From positions 27,540 to 91,539 of the forward strand of contig JBAXVX010000016.1 in NCBI GenBank assembly GCA_037128705.1: 64,000 nucleotides of DNA. The letters are read 5' to 3'. This document shows, in pieces, positions 7,914 to 15,497 of the stretch. The notes beneath the pieces are model-generated. The model worked only from the letters and a program-made list of their open reading frames with translations, was not told the origin of the DNA and did no database searches. The DNA is from CAIVAT01 sp037128705. Lineage in GTDB: Bacteria; Bacteroidota; Bacteroidia; Bacteroidales; FEN-979. A program made the position numbers and the translations under genes. Numbering within the stretch: position 1 is the stretch's first letter; each line of letters starts with the position of its first letter.

Positions 7914-8885
7914 ATGAAAAAATTTCCCCGGATCGTTTTCTTTGGTACACCTGATTTTGCAGTGACTTCGCTCAGCAGGCTGGTTGCATCGGGCTATGCG
8001 GTTGTTGCAGTGGTTACGGCCCCCGACAAGCCAGCCGGAAGGGGACTGAAGGAGAAGGCCTCACCGGTCAAGGAATTTGCACTTCTGCATGAGATTCCGT
8101 TGCTGCAGCCCCTGAATATGAAGGATCCTGTATTCCTTGACCTGTTATCAACCTTCAAACCTGATCTGCAGATCGTGATTGCCTTCCGGATGATGCCAAA
8201 ACAGATCTGGTCGCTGCCGCCGCTGGGAACATTTAACCTGCATGCCTCTCTTTTACCTCAGTACCGGGGTGCGGCTCCGATCAACCGGGCTATCATGAAC
8301 GGGGAACATGAAACCGGTGTAACTACCTTTTTCCTGAACGAACAGATCGACGCCGGAAAGATCCTGTTATCGGAGCGGGTCCTCATCGATCCTGATGAAA
8401 CAGCCGGGGAACTTCACGACAGGCTGATGGAAACAGGTTCAGAGATTGTCCTGCGAACGGTTGAGGGGATTGTTAAAGGGACCATCATGGAAACTCTCCA
8501 GGAGTCGATGATCGATCCTTCGGCCTCCCTGCGGACGGCCCCAAAGATATTCAGGGAGGATTGCCAGATTAAATGGAACCAGGAGGTACTCCCGATCCAT
8601 AATTTTATTCGCGGATTGAGCCCCTATCCCGGGGCTTACACCCGTCTCATCCTGCCTGATGGAACCAGTCCCGTACTGAAGATTCTCAAAGGCAGTCCAG
8701 AGAAGGGAAATCCGGATGTGATTCCGGGCAAATTTGTCACAGATGGCAAAACCTACCTGAAAGTGGGTGCCATCGATGGATTTTTCCTTATAGCGGAGCT
8801 TCAGTTGTCGGGTCGAAAAGCCATGAACAGCGTGGATTTCCTGAGAGGGTTCCATGGAATTTTTCCTGAAACCCGTGCTATATAG
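7914..8885 (+). CDS. fmt: Methionyl-tRNA formyltransferase
   Basis: 323 residues, normal length. The N-terminal formyltransferase domain carries FGTPDFAV at the start and the catalytic region FNLHASLLPQYRGAAP (N108, H110) with D146 in NEQIDAGK. The C-terminal domain (from about residue 210) binds the acceptor arm of initiator tRNA. The enzyme formylates Met-tRNAi using 10-formyl-THF. ATG 7914 is the only start compatible with the conserved N-terminus, yet it touches a terminator-like hairpin and its T run. No HU-type strong promoter is visible before it. Confidence 0.95.
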   Translation: MKKFPRIVFFGTPDFAVTSLSRLVASGYAVVAVVTAPDKPAGRGLKEKASPVKEFALLHEIPLLQPLNMKDPVFLDLLSTFKPDLQIVIAFRMMPKQIWSLPPLGTFNLHASLLPQYRGAAPINRAIMNGEHETGVTTFFLNEQIDAGKILLSERVLIDPDETAGELHDRLMETGSEIVLRTVEGIVKGTIMETLQESMIDPSASLRTAPKIFREDCQIKWNQEVLPIHNFIRGLSPYPGAYTRLILPDGTSPVLKILKGSPEKGNPDVIPGKFVTDGKTYLKVGAIDGFFLIAELQLSGRKAMNSVDFLRGFHGIFPETRAI

Positions 8886-8958
8886 CTGTTTTAGAGCCTG
8901 AGATATTAACAAAACTTTCATTTTATCAACATTTTCGGTGGTTTTAGTGCGAAAACAC

Positions 8959-8988
8959 TTGACTTTTTTTTCGGATGTCTTATATTTG
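8959..8988 (+). promoter_or_regulatory. Promoter of the HU gene
   Basis: TTGAC (8959-8963), 17 bases, then the -7 element TATATTTG (8981-8988). About 41 bases separate it from the HU start. This is one of the better promoter matches in the window. Confidence 0.65.
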
Positions 8989-9029
8989 CAGGCATAATTT
9001 AATTCGGTATTAATTTAAACTCAAGAAAA

Positions 9030-9302
9030 ATGAACAAGGCTCAATTAATTGAAGCAGTTGCCAACGATGCAAAAGTGACAAAAGCAGAAGCCAAAAGGGC
9101 TCTGGAAGCTGTTATTACTGCTACCACCAAGGCACTGGGCAAAGGTGAAAGAGTTGCTTTAGTAGGTTTTGGATCTTTCTCCGTCTCTAAGAGAGCTGCC
9201 CGCAAGGGACGCAATCCTCAGAATGGTAAAGAAATCAAGATCCCGGCCAAAAAAGTTGTAAAATTCAAAGCAGGTGCAGAACTTGGCAAAAAAGTAAAGT
9301 AG
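9030..9302 (+). CDS. HU family DNA-binding protein
   Basis: 90 residues, the exact length of HU subunits. MNKAQLIEAVA begins the dimerisation helices; VALVGFGSFSV and the arm signature GRNPQNGKEIKIPA are canonical, with the conserved proline at the arm tip. HU bends and compacts DNA as a homodimer. It has its own strong promoter and a perfect terminator, so it is a single-gene unit, as expected for an abundant nucleoid protein. Confidence 0.96.
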   Translation: MNKAQLIEAVANDAKVTKAEAKRALEAVITATTKALGKGERVALVGFGSFSVSKRAARKGRNPQNGKEIKIPAKKVVKFKAGAELGKKVK

Positions 9303-9320
9303 GACTTTACTGTTTCAAAA

Positions 9321-9359
9321 AAAGAGGATGGTTCCAGTCGGAACCATCCTCTTTTTTTT
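9321..9359 (+). terminator. Intrinsic terminator of the HU gene
   Basis: A perfect 13-bp stem: AGAGGATGGTTCC (9323-9335), loop AGTC, GGAACCATCCTCT (9340-9352), followed by eight T. It starts about 20 bases after the HU stop codon; the preceding A run makes it potentially bidirectional. Confidence 0.92.
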
Positions 9360-9522
9360 GACATTCCAGGCAAATAGTTATACCAAATTTGTCTGCATTC
9401 GCAGCGATCTCGTCACCGCAACGCGTCGGCGCCTGGGGCCAGGTCAACATATCCTGGTACGGTCCTCTATCTTACTCAGCCCCAGTCAAGGCCGCTTATT
9501 CGGTGAACAATATTTCTGCTGA

Positions 9523-9573
9523 TGAATCCCCGAGAGCGCATTCCCCTCTGCTTGCGGCGAGGTTCTTCAATTT
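9523..9573. repeat. Dispersed approximately 52-bp element, copy A
   Basis: By eye 42 of 52 aligned positions match the segment at 54382-54433. Conserved blocks are TGAATCC, CGCATTCCCC and GCGAGGTTCT-CAATTT, with a variable centre. Each copy lies just past the stop codon of a minus-strand gene. Nothing else recognisable is seen between the HU terminator and the M28 gene (9361-9590). Confidence 0.6.
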
Positions 9574-9590
9574 CACCGGCAGGCAACGGT

Positions 9591-11891
9591 CTAATCAGGC
9601 TGCCGGATGATCTTGCGGTGGAGTTCCAGGTTACCCGTCTGCAGTGTTACGTGGTATAACCCCGGAACAAGGCTCTTCGTTGAAAACCGTAGTAATTGAG
9701 TTCCAGCATCCAGCTTACGGTCAAGCCACACGGAAATGACCTGGCCGGAGGCCGACACCACTGAAATCCTGACAGGAGCTGGTTTTGGCAGATTAAAGTC
9801 GACATTGCAAACCTCCTGAACCGGGTTCGGATAGAGATGAAGATCCAGCGGATCAGGATCGATGGGGTGTTTCACTCCCAGCGGGTAGGAGAATTTTTCT
9901 GTGACCACATAATGCATAAATCCCCGGGCATCGGCCGTGTCAAGATAGTAAAGGGGGAAACTGAGCAGGATGCTTTTGTGGTCGTTGCCCATGTATTCCA
10001 GCCCGACCGGCCGGTTTTTCATTTTACCGAGCGGGTTCGGAGGATCATAACGGGAATCGAACCGGTAGATAACCGTTCCTTCCGGTGCCGGGGCGAACAC
10101 ATCGACATTGTAAATTTGCCCGATGTATTGTTTATCCATAAATTTCAGGGAATCGACATGCAGGGTGTCGTAATCCTTGACCGCATTGGCCCGGAAGAGC
10201 ATACTCTGTACTTTCCGGTCGTTGCTGTCGACTTTGAAGAGCTGGCGGAACAGCGCTGTTTCAGGTACTTTGGAAGGATAATTGATGGAAGTGGTCATCC
10301 AGAACCTGGCCGGGGTGAAGCCGGCGAAAAGGATGTTGCCTCCGTTTTCTTTATGGGCCATGACACATTGTTCCATCTCCGTATTCATGGGCTCAAATTC
10401 CTGGGAATTTGACATCCAGAGGATGGAACGGTATCGTGAAACCAGCGACATATTTATCTTCTGATCGGCATTGATATCCTGCCACCTGTAGGGAATGGTA
10501 TCCAGGATGGCATGGTAAAATCCGCGGATGCTGTCGGGGGTTGTTTTACTGCCTTTCAGGTTGGCCAGCACCAGGAGTGTATCACTGAAGCTGAAACGGG
10601 CTCCTGAAACTTCATCGGAAGGGAGGCTCTCCTGGAGTGAATCGTTCACCGTATGGATTACATAATAATACTGACTGTTCTCCACGGCTGTTACATCATG
10701 GTAAGTTGAATCGGATACCGGCGTGTGGCTTATTTTCTGATAGGGTCCTCCGGTGCTGACAGACCGGTAGATATTGACGCCCCTGATGAAGGCATTGGCT
10801 GTTGGTTTCCAGTGAAGGATGATGTCCTGCCGGGTGGATTGGGCCCGCAGGTTTTGAGGATAGGGTGATCGCTGCTGTTCGGCCAGGGTCGCCAGGGCGC
10901 CACCGGTAACTTCGGCCAGGTAGGGGACATTGCAGTTGCCAAGCGTGTCGGAGGGTAAATGCCAGTTCGGGCTGAATTCGATCTCCTCGAAGTAGGCTGA
11001 AGGAAAAGCCTGGAGCCAGTAAGGATAGGAATCGGAACCATCGTTCATTTTATCCTGAGGGTAAACGGCCGTCAGTCTGGTGTACCTTTCGAGTGCATCT
11101 GCGGCGCAAAACCCGGCCCATTCAAAGCCGATGTATTGGTAAACCTTGACCTCCGGCACATCTGCCGGGTTGTTTGAGATCATATCCATATTGAGCATAT
11201 ACCGTACATCCTCACCCCCAAACCTGGCTTTGGAGGCGGCGACCCGGGAACCGAAGAGCCCGAGTTCTTCGGCAGCAAAAAGGGTAAACCGGATGGTTGT
11301 TTCAGGATGATAGTTCATCTTTTTCATGACCCGCGCGATTTCAAGGGTTGCGGCAACCGCTGTTCCGTTGTCATCCACCCCGGGGGCATTGGTGAAGGGA
11401 TCGGGCTGACAGAAAGAATCCCAGTGGCCACCCACGACATAGATTTCCTGTGGGGCTGAAGAACCTTCGAGGGTACACACAACATTGTATTGCCATGTGC
11501 TGTCGTACATACCACCCCAGTTGGTAATGATCAGGTAGAAGGAGTCAAGCCTGACATCGGTATAGCCGTATGAGAGGAACCGGTTCATCAGGATGGTGGC
11601 GATTTGTTTGTTGTTTTGGATATTCAGAAGGAACCGCGATCCCATATTCTGCAGGTCCTGAAGCGTTGCGCGCAGGGTATCGGCATTCACCTCACTCACC
11701 ATGGCTGCGATGGCCGGGTCGGCAGCCCGTACCTTCCGGCTGTGTGCAAAAGAGGTTTCAGAATACCTTGAAAGGGGAGCAGAAGGGTCGGGACGCTTTT
11801 CAACCATCCTTGCAATTCCATCCTGGGCCTCCAGTAACATGGGAAGAATTGCCAGCAGGGCGATCATCATGGAGTGTACAAAATATTTCAT
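9591..11891 (-). CDS. Secreted M28 family zinc aminopeptidase with FN3 and T9SS sorting domain
   Basis: 766 residues. Signal peptide 1-22 (ending MLLEAQ). The M28 catalytic domain at about 130-340 shows all five metal ligands: GGHWDS (H156), GVDDNG (D173), AAEELG (E208/E209), NMDMIS (D236) and NWHLPSD (H311). A fibronectin-III-like segment follows (about 345-430), then a region of uncertain fold. The last 80 residues are a type A type IX secretion sorting domain (LHLYPNPVQE, then GLYHVTLQTG). The enzyme is therefore predicted to be exported through the outer membrane by T9SS and anchored or released. No clear -7 box is seen upstream. Confidence 0.93.
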   Translation of the reverse strand: MKYFVHSMMIALLAILPMLLEAQDGIARMVEKRPDPSAPLSRYSETSFAHSRKVRAADPAIAAMVSEVNADTLRATLQDLQNMGSRFLLNIQNNKQIATILMNRFLSYGYTDVRLDSFYLIITNWGGMYDSTWQYNVVCTLEGSSAPQEIYVVGGHWDSFCQPDPFTNAPGVDDNGTAVAATLEIARVMKKMNYHPETTIRFTLFAAEELGLFGSRVAASKARFGGEDVRYMLNMDMISNNPADVPEVKVYQYIGFEWAGFCAADALERYTRLTAVYPQDKMNDGSDSYPYWLQAFPSAYFEEIEFSPNWHLPSDTLGNCNVPYLAEVTGGALATLAEQQRSPYPQNLRAQSTRQDIILHWKPTANAFIRGVNIYRSVSTGGPYQKISHTPVSDSTYHDVTAVENSQYYYVIHTVNDSLQESLPSDEVSGARFSFSDTLLVLANLKGSKTTPDSIRGFYHAILDTIPYRWQDINADQKINMSLVSRYRSILWMSNSQEFEPMNTEMEQCVMAHKENGGNILFAGFTPARFWMTTSINYPSKVPETALFRQLFKVDSNDRKVQSMLFRANAVKDYDTLHVDSLKFMDKQYIGQIYNVDVFAPAPEGTVIYRFDSRYDPPNPLGKMKNRPVGLEYMGNDHKSILLSFPLYYLDTADARGFMHYVVTEKFSYPLGVKHPIDPDPLDLHLYPNPVQEVCNVDFNLPKPAPVRISVVSASGQVISVWLDRKLDAGTQLLRFSTKSLVPGLYHVTLQTGNLELHRKIIRQPD

Positions 11892-12163
11892 GGAAGTTTT
11901 GTTTTAATTCATCAGCCATTAAAAATAAAACATTAGAAACAGTCATTAAAGAATATTAGTCAAACGTGGGAAAAGACTGGCTAAGGCAGGTAAAACTTCA
12001 GCTAAACGAGGTTAACCGTAATTACTGCTGGTTTCAAACTACAACATCATGTTGGTGTCTGCACCGCTGCCAAATGCCAGAGGTGGTTTAAAGGGTTGGC
12101 ACGGAACAAACAAATGTGTATCAATCCTGATTTCAGTTCAATACAAGTTTCATTTGAAATGTT

Positions 12164-12171
12164 TATTTTTG
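12164..12171 (+). promoter_or_regulatory. Candidate -7 promoter element (TATTTTTG) of the small membrane protein gene
   Basis: TAnnTTTG match 15 bases before the ATG at 12187, favouring this start over upstream in-frame ATGs. The rest of the gap between 11892 and here holds nothing I recognise. Confidence 0.55.
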
Positions 12172-12186
12172 ACCGAACATTACCGA

Positions 12187-12627
12187 ATGAACAAATCACT
12201 TGTTATGGTACAGGCAAGAAGTAAAAAACTGATCATCCTCGGAATCGTGCAGCTCCTGGTGGCCGTGGGCGCCCTGCCTGCCGGGTACCTGATGATGGCG
12301 AATCCAGACGGGTCGGGACTGGGAATGACCCCTGAAATCCTCGCGGGGTCTCCCTTTAAGGATTTTTTTATCCCGGGGCTGTTTTTATTTACTGTCAACG
12401 GATTATTCAACCTGCTCAATGCCATTGCCTGCTTTGTCAAATTCCGGTACGCCCCCGAATCGGGCCTGATCCTCGGCATTGTACTCATGACCTGGGTCGC
12501 CGTGCAGGTTTCCATCATCGGCCTGTCCCATTTTTTGCAGCCTACCTACTTCGTGATCGGGATCATGGAGGCAGCCCTTGCCGGCTGGCTGATCAGCGAA
12601 CGGAAGCAACATGAACGGAACCGATAG
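12187..12627 (+). CDS. Small integral membrane protein, unknown function
   Basis: 146 residues from ATG 12187 (MNKSLVMVQARS); ATG 12205 is an alternative. An upstream ATG at 12049 would add 46 residues without membrane character and would span the promoter. Four hydrophobic helices are visible: LIILGIVQLLVAVGALPAG, FIPGLFLFTVNGLFNLLNAI, LILGIVLMTWVAVQVSIIGL and FVIGIMEAALAGWLI. I do not recognise the family. Its 3' end overlaps the convergent DNA glycosylase gene by 82 bases; the overlap falls in the non-conserved tail of the glycosylase, so this gene's C-terminus is credible. Confidence 0.7.
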   Translation: MNKSLVMVQARSKKLIILGIVQLLVAVGALPAGYLMMANPDGSGLGMTPEILAGSPFKDFFIPGLFLFTVNGLFNLLNAIACFVKFRYAPESGLILGIVLMTWVAVQVSIIGLSHFLQPTYFVIGIMEAALAGWLISERKQHERNR

Positions 12628-13196
12628 GGCAGGGCGGCATCTTCGCCGGCATAGCTGACACCGATCCGCGAAGTAACCTTTATATCCTCCGGAAGCACGG
12701 TTTCTCCATGGTCTTCGATCCAGATGGCCGACTGCGTTCCGTTATGTTTGCCTGTCAGATCAAGCCCGGTATCCTTAAAGTGAATTCCCAGAATTTTGGA
12801 AACTCTGCCCGGCCCGAGTCCCAGATTTCGGGTGATCGTTTCCCGGCCGGCACGCTGCAAAATAATTTCCTTTCCCAGGACCGGGATAACCCCCCGGATA
12901 AGCACGGCATGCGGGATATCCGTTACGTTGGTCACTACATTGAAAAGCGAATGAACCCCATAACAGAGGTAGATATAGGCTGTGCCTCCCTGGGCATACA
13001 TCACCTCGGTACGGGCAGTCCGTCGTCCGCCAAAAGCATGCGATGCCCGGTCGGTTATTCCGGCATAGGCCTCTGTTTCACTGATGATCCCGGAGGTTAT
13101 CACGCCGTCCATCCGCGTGATGAGATGTTTGCCAAGCAGATCGCGGGCAATCTGAACGACATCGGGACGAAGGTAGAAGGAGCGGGGGAGAAGCAT
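12546..13196 (-). CDS. DNA-3-methyladenine glycosylase (MPG/AAG family)
   Basis: 216 residues from ATG 13196 (MLLPRSFYLRP). An ATG at 13223 is rejected: the nine extra residues are encoded by a heptamer repeat. Family motifs are ARDLLGKHLI, GIISETEAYAG (catalytic Glu), GGTAYIYLCYG and LGLGPGRV. The enzyme excises alkylated purines in base-excision repair. Homology ends near SYAGEDAALPYRF (about residue 194); the last 20 or so residues are read-through opposite the convergent membrane-protein gene. Confidence 0.92.
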   Translation of the reverse strand: MLLPRSFYLRPDVVQIARDLLGKHLITRMDGVITSGIISETEAYAGITDRASHAFGGRRTARTEVMYAQGGTAYIYLCYGVHSLFNVVTNVTDIPHAVLIRGVIPVLGKEIILQRAGRETITRNLGLGPGRVSKILGIHFKDTGLDLTGKHNGTQSAIWIEDHGETVLPEDIKVTSRIGVSYAGEDAALPYRFRSCCFRSLISQPARAASMIPITK

Positions 13197-13198
13197 TG

Positions 13199-13231
13199 CA
13201 AATGACGAATTACGAATTACCAATTACGATT
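13199..13231. repeat. Heptamer repeat array between two minus-strand genes
   Basis: In-phase units AATGACG, AATTACG, AATTACC, AATTACG. It starts three bases upstream of the glycosylase ATG and reaches into the last codons of the methyltransferase gene, whose stop (TCG TAA) is inside a unit. Confidence 0.8.
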
Positions 13232-14015
13232 TGTTGCAGTCGAAGCAGACGTAAGGGATTGAGATGACGAGTTCGCCTTTTTCTGTGGCGAGGGCATTCA
13301 GTTTTTGTTCAATGATGGTGAAGACAGCTTCAACCTGTTGTTCCGGCACCAGCACTGTCCAGGTTCCCAGAAAATAGTTGCGAATGAATGAATGGTTGAG
13401 AAAGGCGGATCCATCGGCGTATCTCATCCTGAATCCATCTACATTGATGGTATTGATGCTGAAACCGGAACCGAGGATCAGCTCCTTCAGGAAATCAACA
13501 GGCTTGCGCTTCCCGCTGATGTGATCCTGCATTTTTATGATTTCTTCCTTCATTCCAAATTCATGCAGGGTCTCCTCAAACACGTCGTAAAATTCGATCA
13601 TGGTATGGGGCAGGTTCATGGTGAGCACCATCTGGGCCCCCTCGTCGGCAACCCGGTAACATTCGGACAGGGAGAGTGCCTGGTCCTGAACGTTGTTCAG
13701 CCCGTTGTTTGAAACGATGAGTCCGAAATAGGCATCCGGGAAGGGGATCGCCTCAGCCACTCCCCTGACGATCTTGGCGTATTCAATCCCTTTCCCGAGC
13801 TTTTTGGCTGTGATCATGTCGATGGATTCAGTGGTGGGATCCAACCCATAAACCATGCAGGTTTTGCCCATCCGTTCGGCCAGTTCAAGCATGGGGAACC
13901 CGCCCCCGCTGCCGATGTCGAGCACGTTGATGTTCGGTTTCATCCGGATTGTATCCAGCAAAGTCAGGCCAAAGGGGGCCGACCAGAGGGGAAGATCGTC
14001 GTAGGTGAGAGACAT
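13224..14015 (-). CDS. Class I SAM-dependent methyltransferase
   Basis: 263 residues. A Rossmann-type SAM site is clear: motif I VLDIGSGGGFPMLEL (about residues 34-48), an acidic loop YGLDPTTESIDM, then IPFPDAYFGLIVSNNGLNN. This is the UbiE/methyltransferase-11 arrangement; the substrate is unknown. The C-terminal part (FRMRYADGSAFLNHSFIRN) looks like a substrate-binding region. Residues near the C-terminus (CFDCNKS) include two cysteines. The final serine codon and the stop are part of a heptamer repeat, so the native C-terminus may have been altered. Confidence 0.82.
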   Translation of the reverse strand: MSLTYDDLPLWSAPFGLTLLDTIRMKPNINVLDIGSGGGFPMLELAERMGKTCMVYGLDPTTESIDMITAKKLGKGIEYAKIVRGVAEAIPFPDAYFGLIVSNNGLNNVQDQALSLSECYRVADEGAQMVLTMNLPHTMIEFYDVFEETLHEFGMKEEIIKMQDHISGKRKPVDFLKELILGSGFSINTINVDGFRMRYADGSAFLNHSFIRNYFLGTWTVLVPEQQVEAVFTIIEQKLNALATEKGELVISIPYVCFDCNKS

Positions 14016-14017
14016 TT

Positions 14018-14115
14018 TATTTACGATTTATGATTTACGATATACGATATACGATATACGAATTACCAATTACCAATTACCAATGCCTAATGCCTAATGG
14101 CTAATGCCTAATGGC
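14018..14115. repeat. Heptamer repeat array, 14 units
   Basis: Exactly 14 contiguous 7-bp units with no phase break: TATTTAC, GATTTAT, GATTTAC, three GATATAC, GAATTAC, two CAATTAC, CAATGCC, TAATGCC, TAATGGC, TAATGCC, TAATGGC. It shows the ACGAT-type unit passing into ATTACC-type and then AATGGC-type units. It fills the gap between the methyltransferase start (14015) and the esterase stop (14122). Confidence 0.95.
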
Positions 14116-14121
14116 AATAGG

Positions 14122-15387
14122 TCACTCTTTATTTGTTCCAAAAAAACAGACGAGGATGTCATCCGTTCGTTCACGCCAGTTAGCCCATTCGTGACCGTCG
14201 TTAAACGCCTGGAAGAGAGGGTTCAATCCTGACTTCTGCATTTCAAGGTGAAAGGCCGAGCAGGCTTGGAAAAAGGTCAGATTTTTGGCGTTCCCGCTGC
14301 CAAGGTCGTAACGGCCTACGTCCATATAGATGCGAAGGGAGGGCCTGGTTTTTTCCTTCTCCGGAAACGAACGCAATGCTTTATACAGCTGGTCTGATAT
14401 GGCGGGAGACTGGCCTGCACTGCACTGAAAAACATCGGGGCGGGTAAAAAGGGTAAGCAAGGCCAGGTGACCGCCTGCAGAGATCCCTGCAATGCCTCTC
14501 TTCGCGGGCACCGGATCAGTTTTGTATTTCCGGTCGATCAAAGGAACAAATTCATCACAGATTGCATTGATGAAATGCAGGTCATTGGTGCCAAGGTATT
14601 CTGCAAACCGGTCGCCAGGCGGAATAAAAACCAACAGTGCCGGCTGAATTTTCCGATCAGCCATCAGGTTGTCCATGACGATGGGGTAGGCATTATAATC
14701 CAATGCCTCCAAACCATCCATGACAAATAAAACAGGCAGCCGGGACAGCGATGCATATCCGGGCGGCACATAGACCTTCACCTTCCGCGACCGGAGGATG
14801 GTATCGCGGCATGAGACAACCATGCTGTCGATGGTTCCATGCGGTACGGCGGGACGGAAAATTCTGACCGGATCGGGCCTGAATCCCGGCATGGCGATCT
14901 CGGAATGCGGACCATACCCGCTCGGTGTGATGCCAGGATTTCGGGGATCGGTCGTGACCGTTTTATCCACCTTAAACTGGTAATCAAGCCTTGAATCGAC
15001 CGGGATGGTGTAGGTTTGATAAAAAAAACTCTTTGTTCCGCAGGGAACAGCCTGCATCTTGTCCGAACCAGCCCAGCCGAGCTGAAGATCTCCGTTGATG
15101 AGCACCTGGGTTGCGTTTCCGTACCAGTAAAGACTGACCACACTATCGTGTTCAATAAGCGGTGTTATCGGAAATTCCCCGATAAACCTGGCGACTGCCG
15201 TATCACGCGCCGGCTCAGGCAAAGATTTAAGCCGGGATATGAATATTTCGAACTGGCTTCCATGATGGTCCCTTGTCCCGGGAATTTTGGTTGTAGCTAA
15301 GGAAGGAGCAGCGCTGTAAGATCCTCCGATACACATCAGCATCAGGAGGGAAAATAGCCCGATGGATAAACAAAGTTTGTTTTTCAT
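14122..15387 (-). CDS. Secreted esterase with N-terminal Ig-like domain (enterochelin esterase-like)
   Basis: 421 residues. Signal peptide about 1-26. An early-set beta-sandwich at about 80-170 (SLYWYGNATQVLINGDLQ, then YQFKVDK) resembles the domain preceding Fes-type esterases. The alpha/beta-hydrolase esterase-D domain follows: VYVPPGY, LFVMDGLEALD, and the nucleophile elbow GISAGGHLA; the C-terminal HEWANW supplies the likely catalytic His. Substrates in this family include siderophore esters, feruloyl or acetyl esters; none can be chosen from sequence. A 13-unit heptamer array separates it from recQ upstream. Confidence 0.85.
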   Translation of the reverse strand: MKNKLCLSIGLFSLLMLMCIGGSYSAAPSLATTKIPGTRDHHGSQFEIFISRLKSLPEPARDTAVARFIGEFPITPLIEHDSVVSLYWYGNATQVLINGDLQLGWAGSDKMQAVPCGTKSFFYQTYTIPVDSRLDYQFKVDKTVTTDPRNPGITPSGYGPHSEIAMPGFRPDPVRIFRPAVPHGTIDSMVVSCRDTILRSRKVKVYVPPGYASLSRLPVLFVMDGLEALDYNAYPIVMDNLMADRKIQPALLVFIPPGDRFAEYLGTNDLHFINAICDEFVPLIDRKYKTDPVPAKRGIAGISAGGHLALLTLFTRPDVFQCSAGQSPAISDQLYKALRSFPEKEKTRPSLRIYMDVGRYDLGSGNAKNLTFFQACSAFHLEMQKSGLNPLFQAFNDGHEWANWRERTDDILVCFFGTNKE

Positions 15388-15399
15388 TGGAATTAGAGG

Positions 15400-15490
15400 T
15401 TAGCCATAAGGGATTAGCCATTAGCCATTAGGGGTTAGCCATTAGGAATTAGCCATTCGTAAATCGTAAATCGTAAATCGTAAATCGTAA
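15400..15490. repeat. Heptamer repeat array, 13 units
   Basis: Thirteen in-phase units: TTAGCCA-type units (with variants TAAGGGA, TTAGGGG, TTAGGAA) switching to TTCGTAA and then four ATCGTAA. It lies 12 bases upstream of the esterase ATG and 7 bases past the recQ stop. Confidence 0.95.
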
Positions 15491-15497
15491 ATTGTTA

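Noticed and set aside
9328..9610. Small open frames of 64 and 73 codons after the HU gene
   Set aside because: They cover the terminator and the dispersed 52-bp element; no start signal and unnatural composition.
11892..12163. Intergenic stretch between the M28 gene and the small membrane protein, examined for a gene or RNA
   Set aside because: No convincing frame, hairpin or repeat array; scattered ATTAG/TAAA words only.
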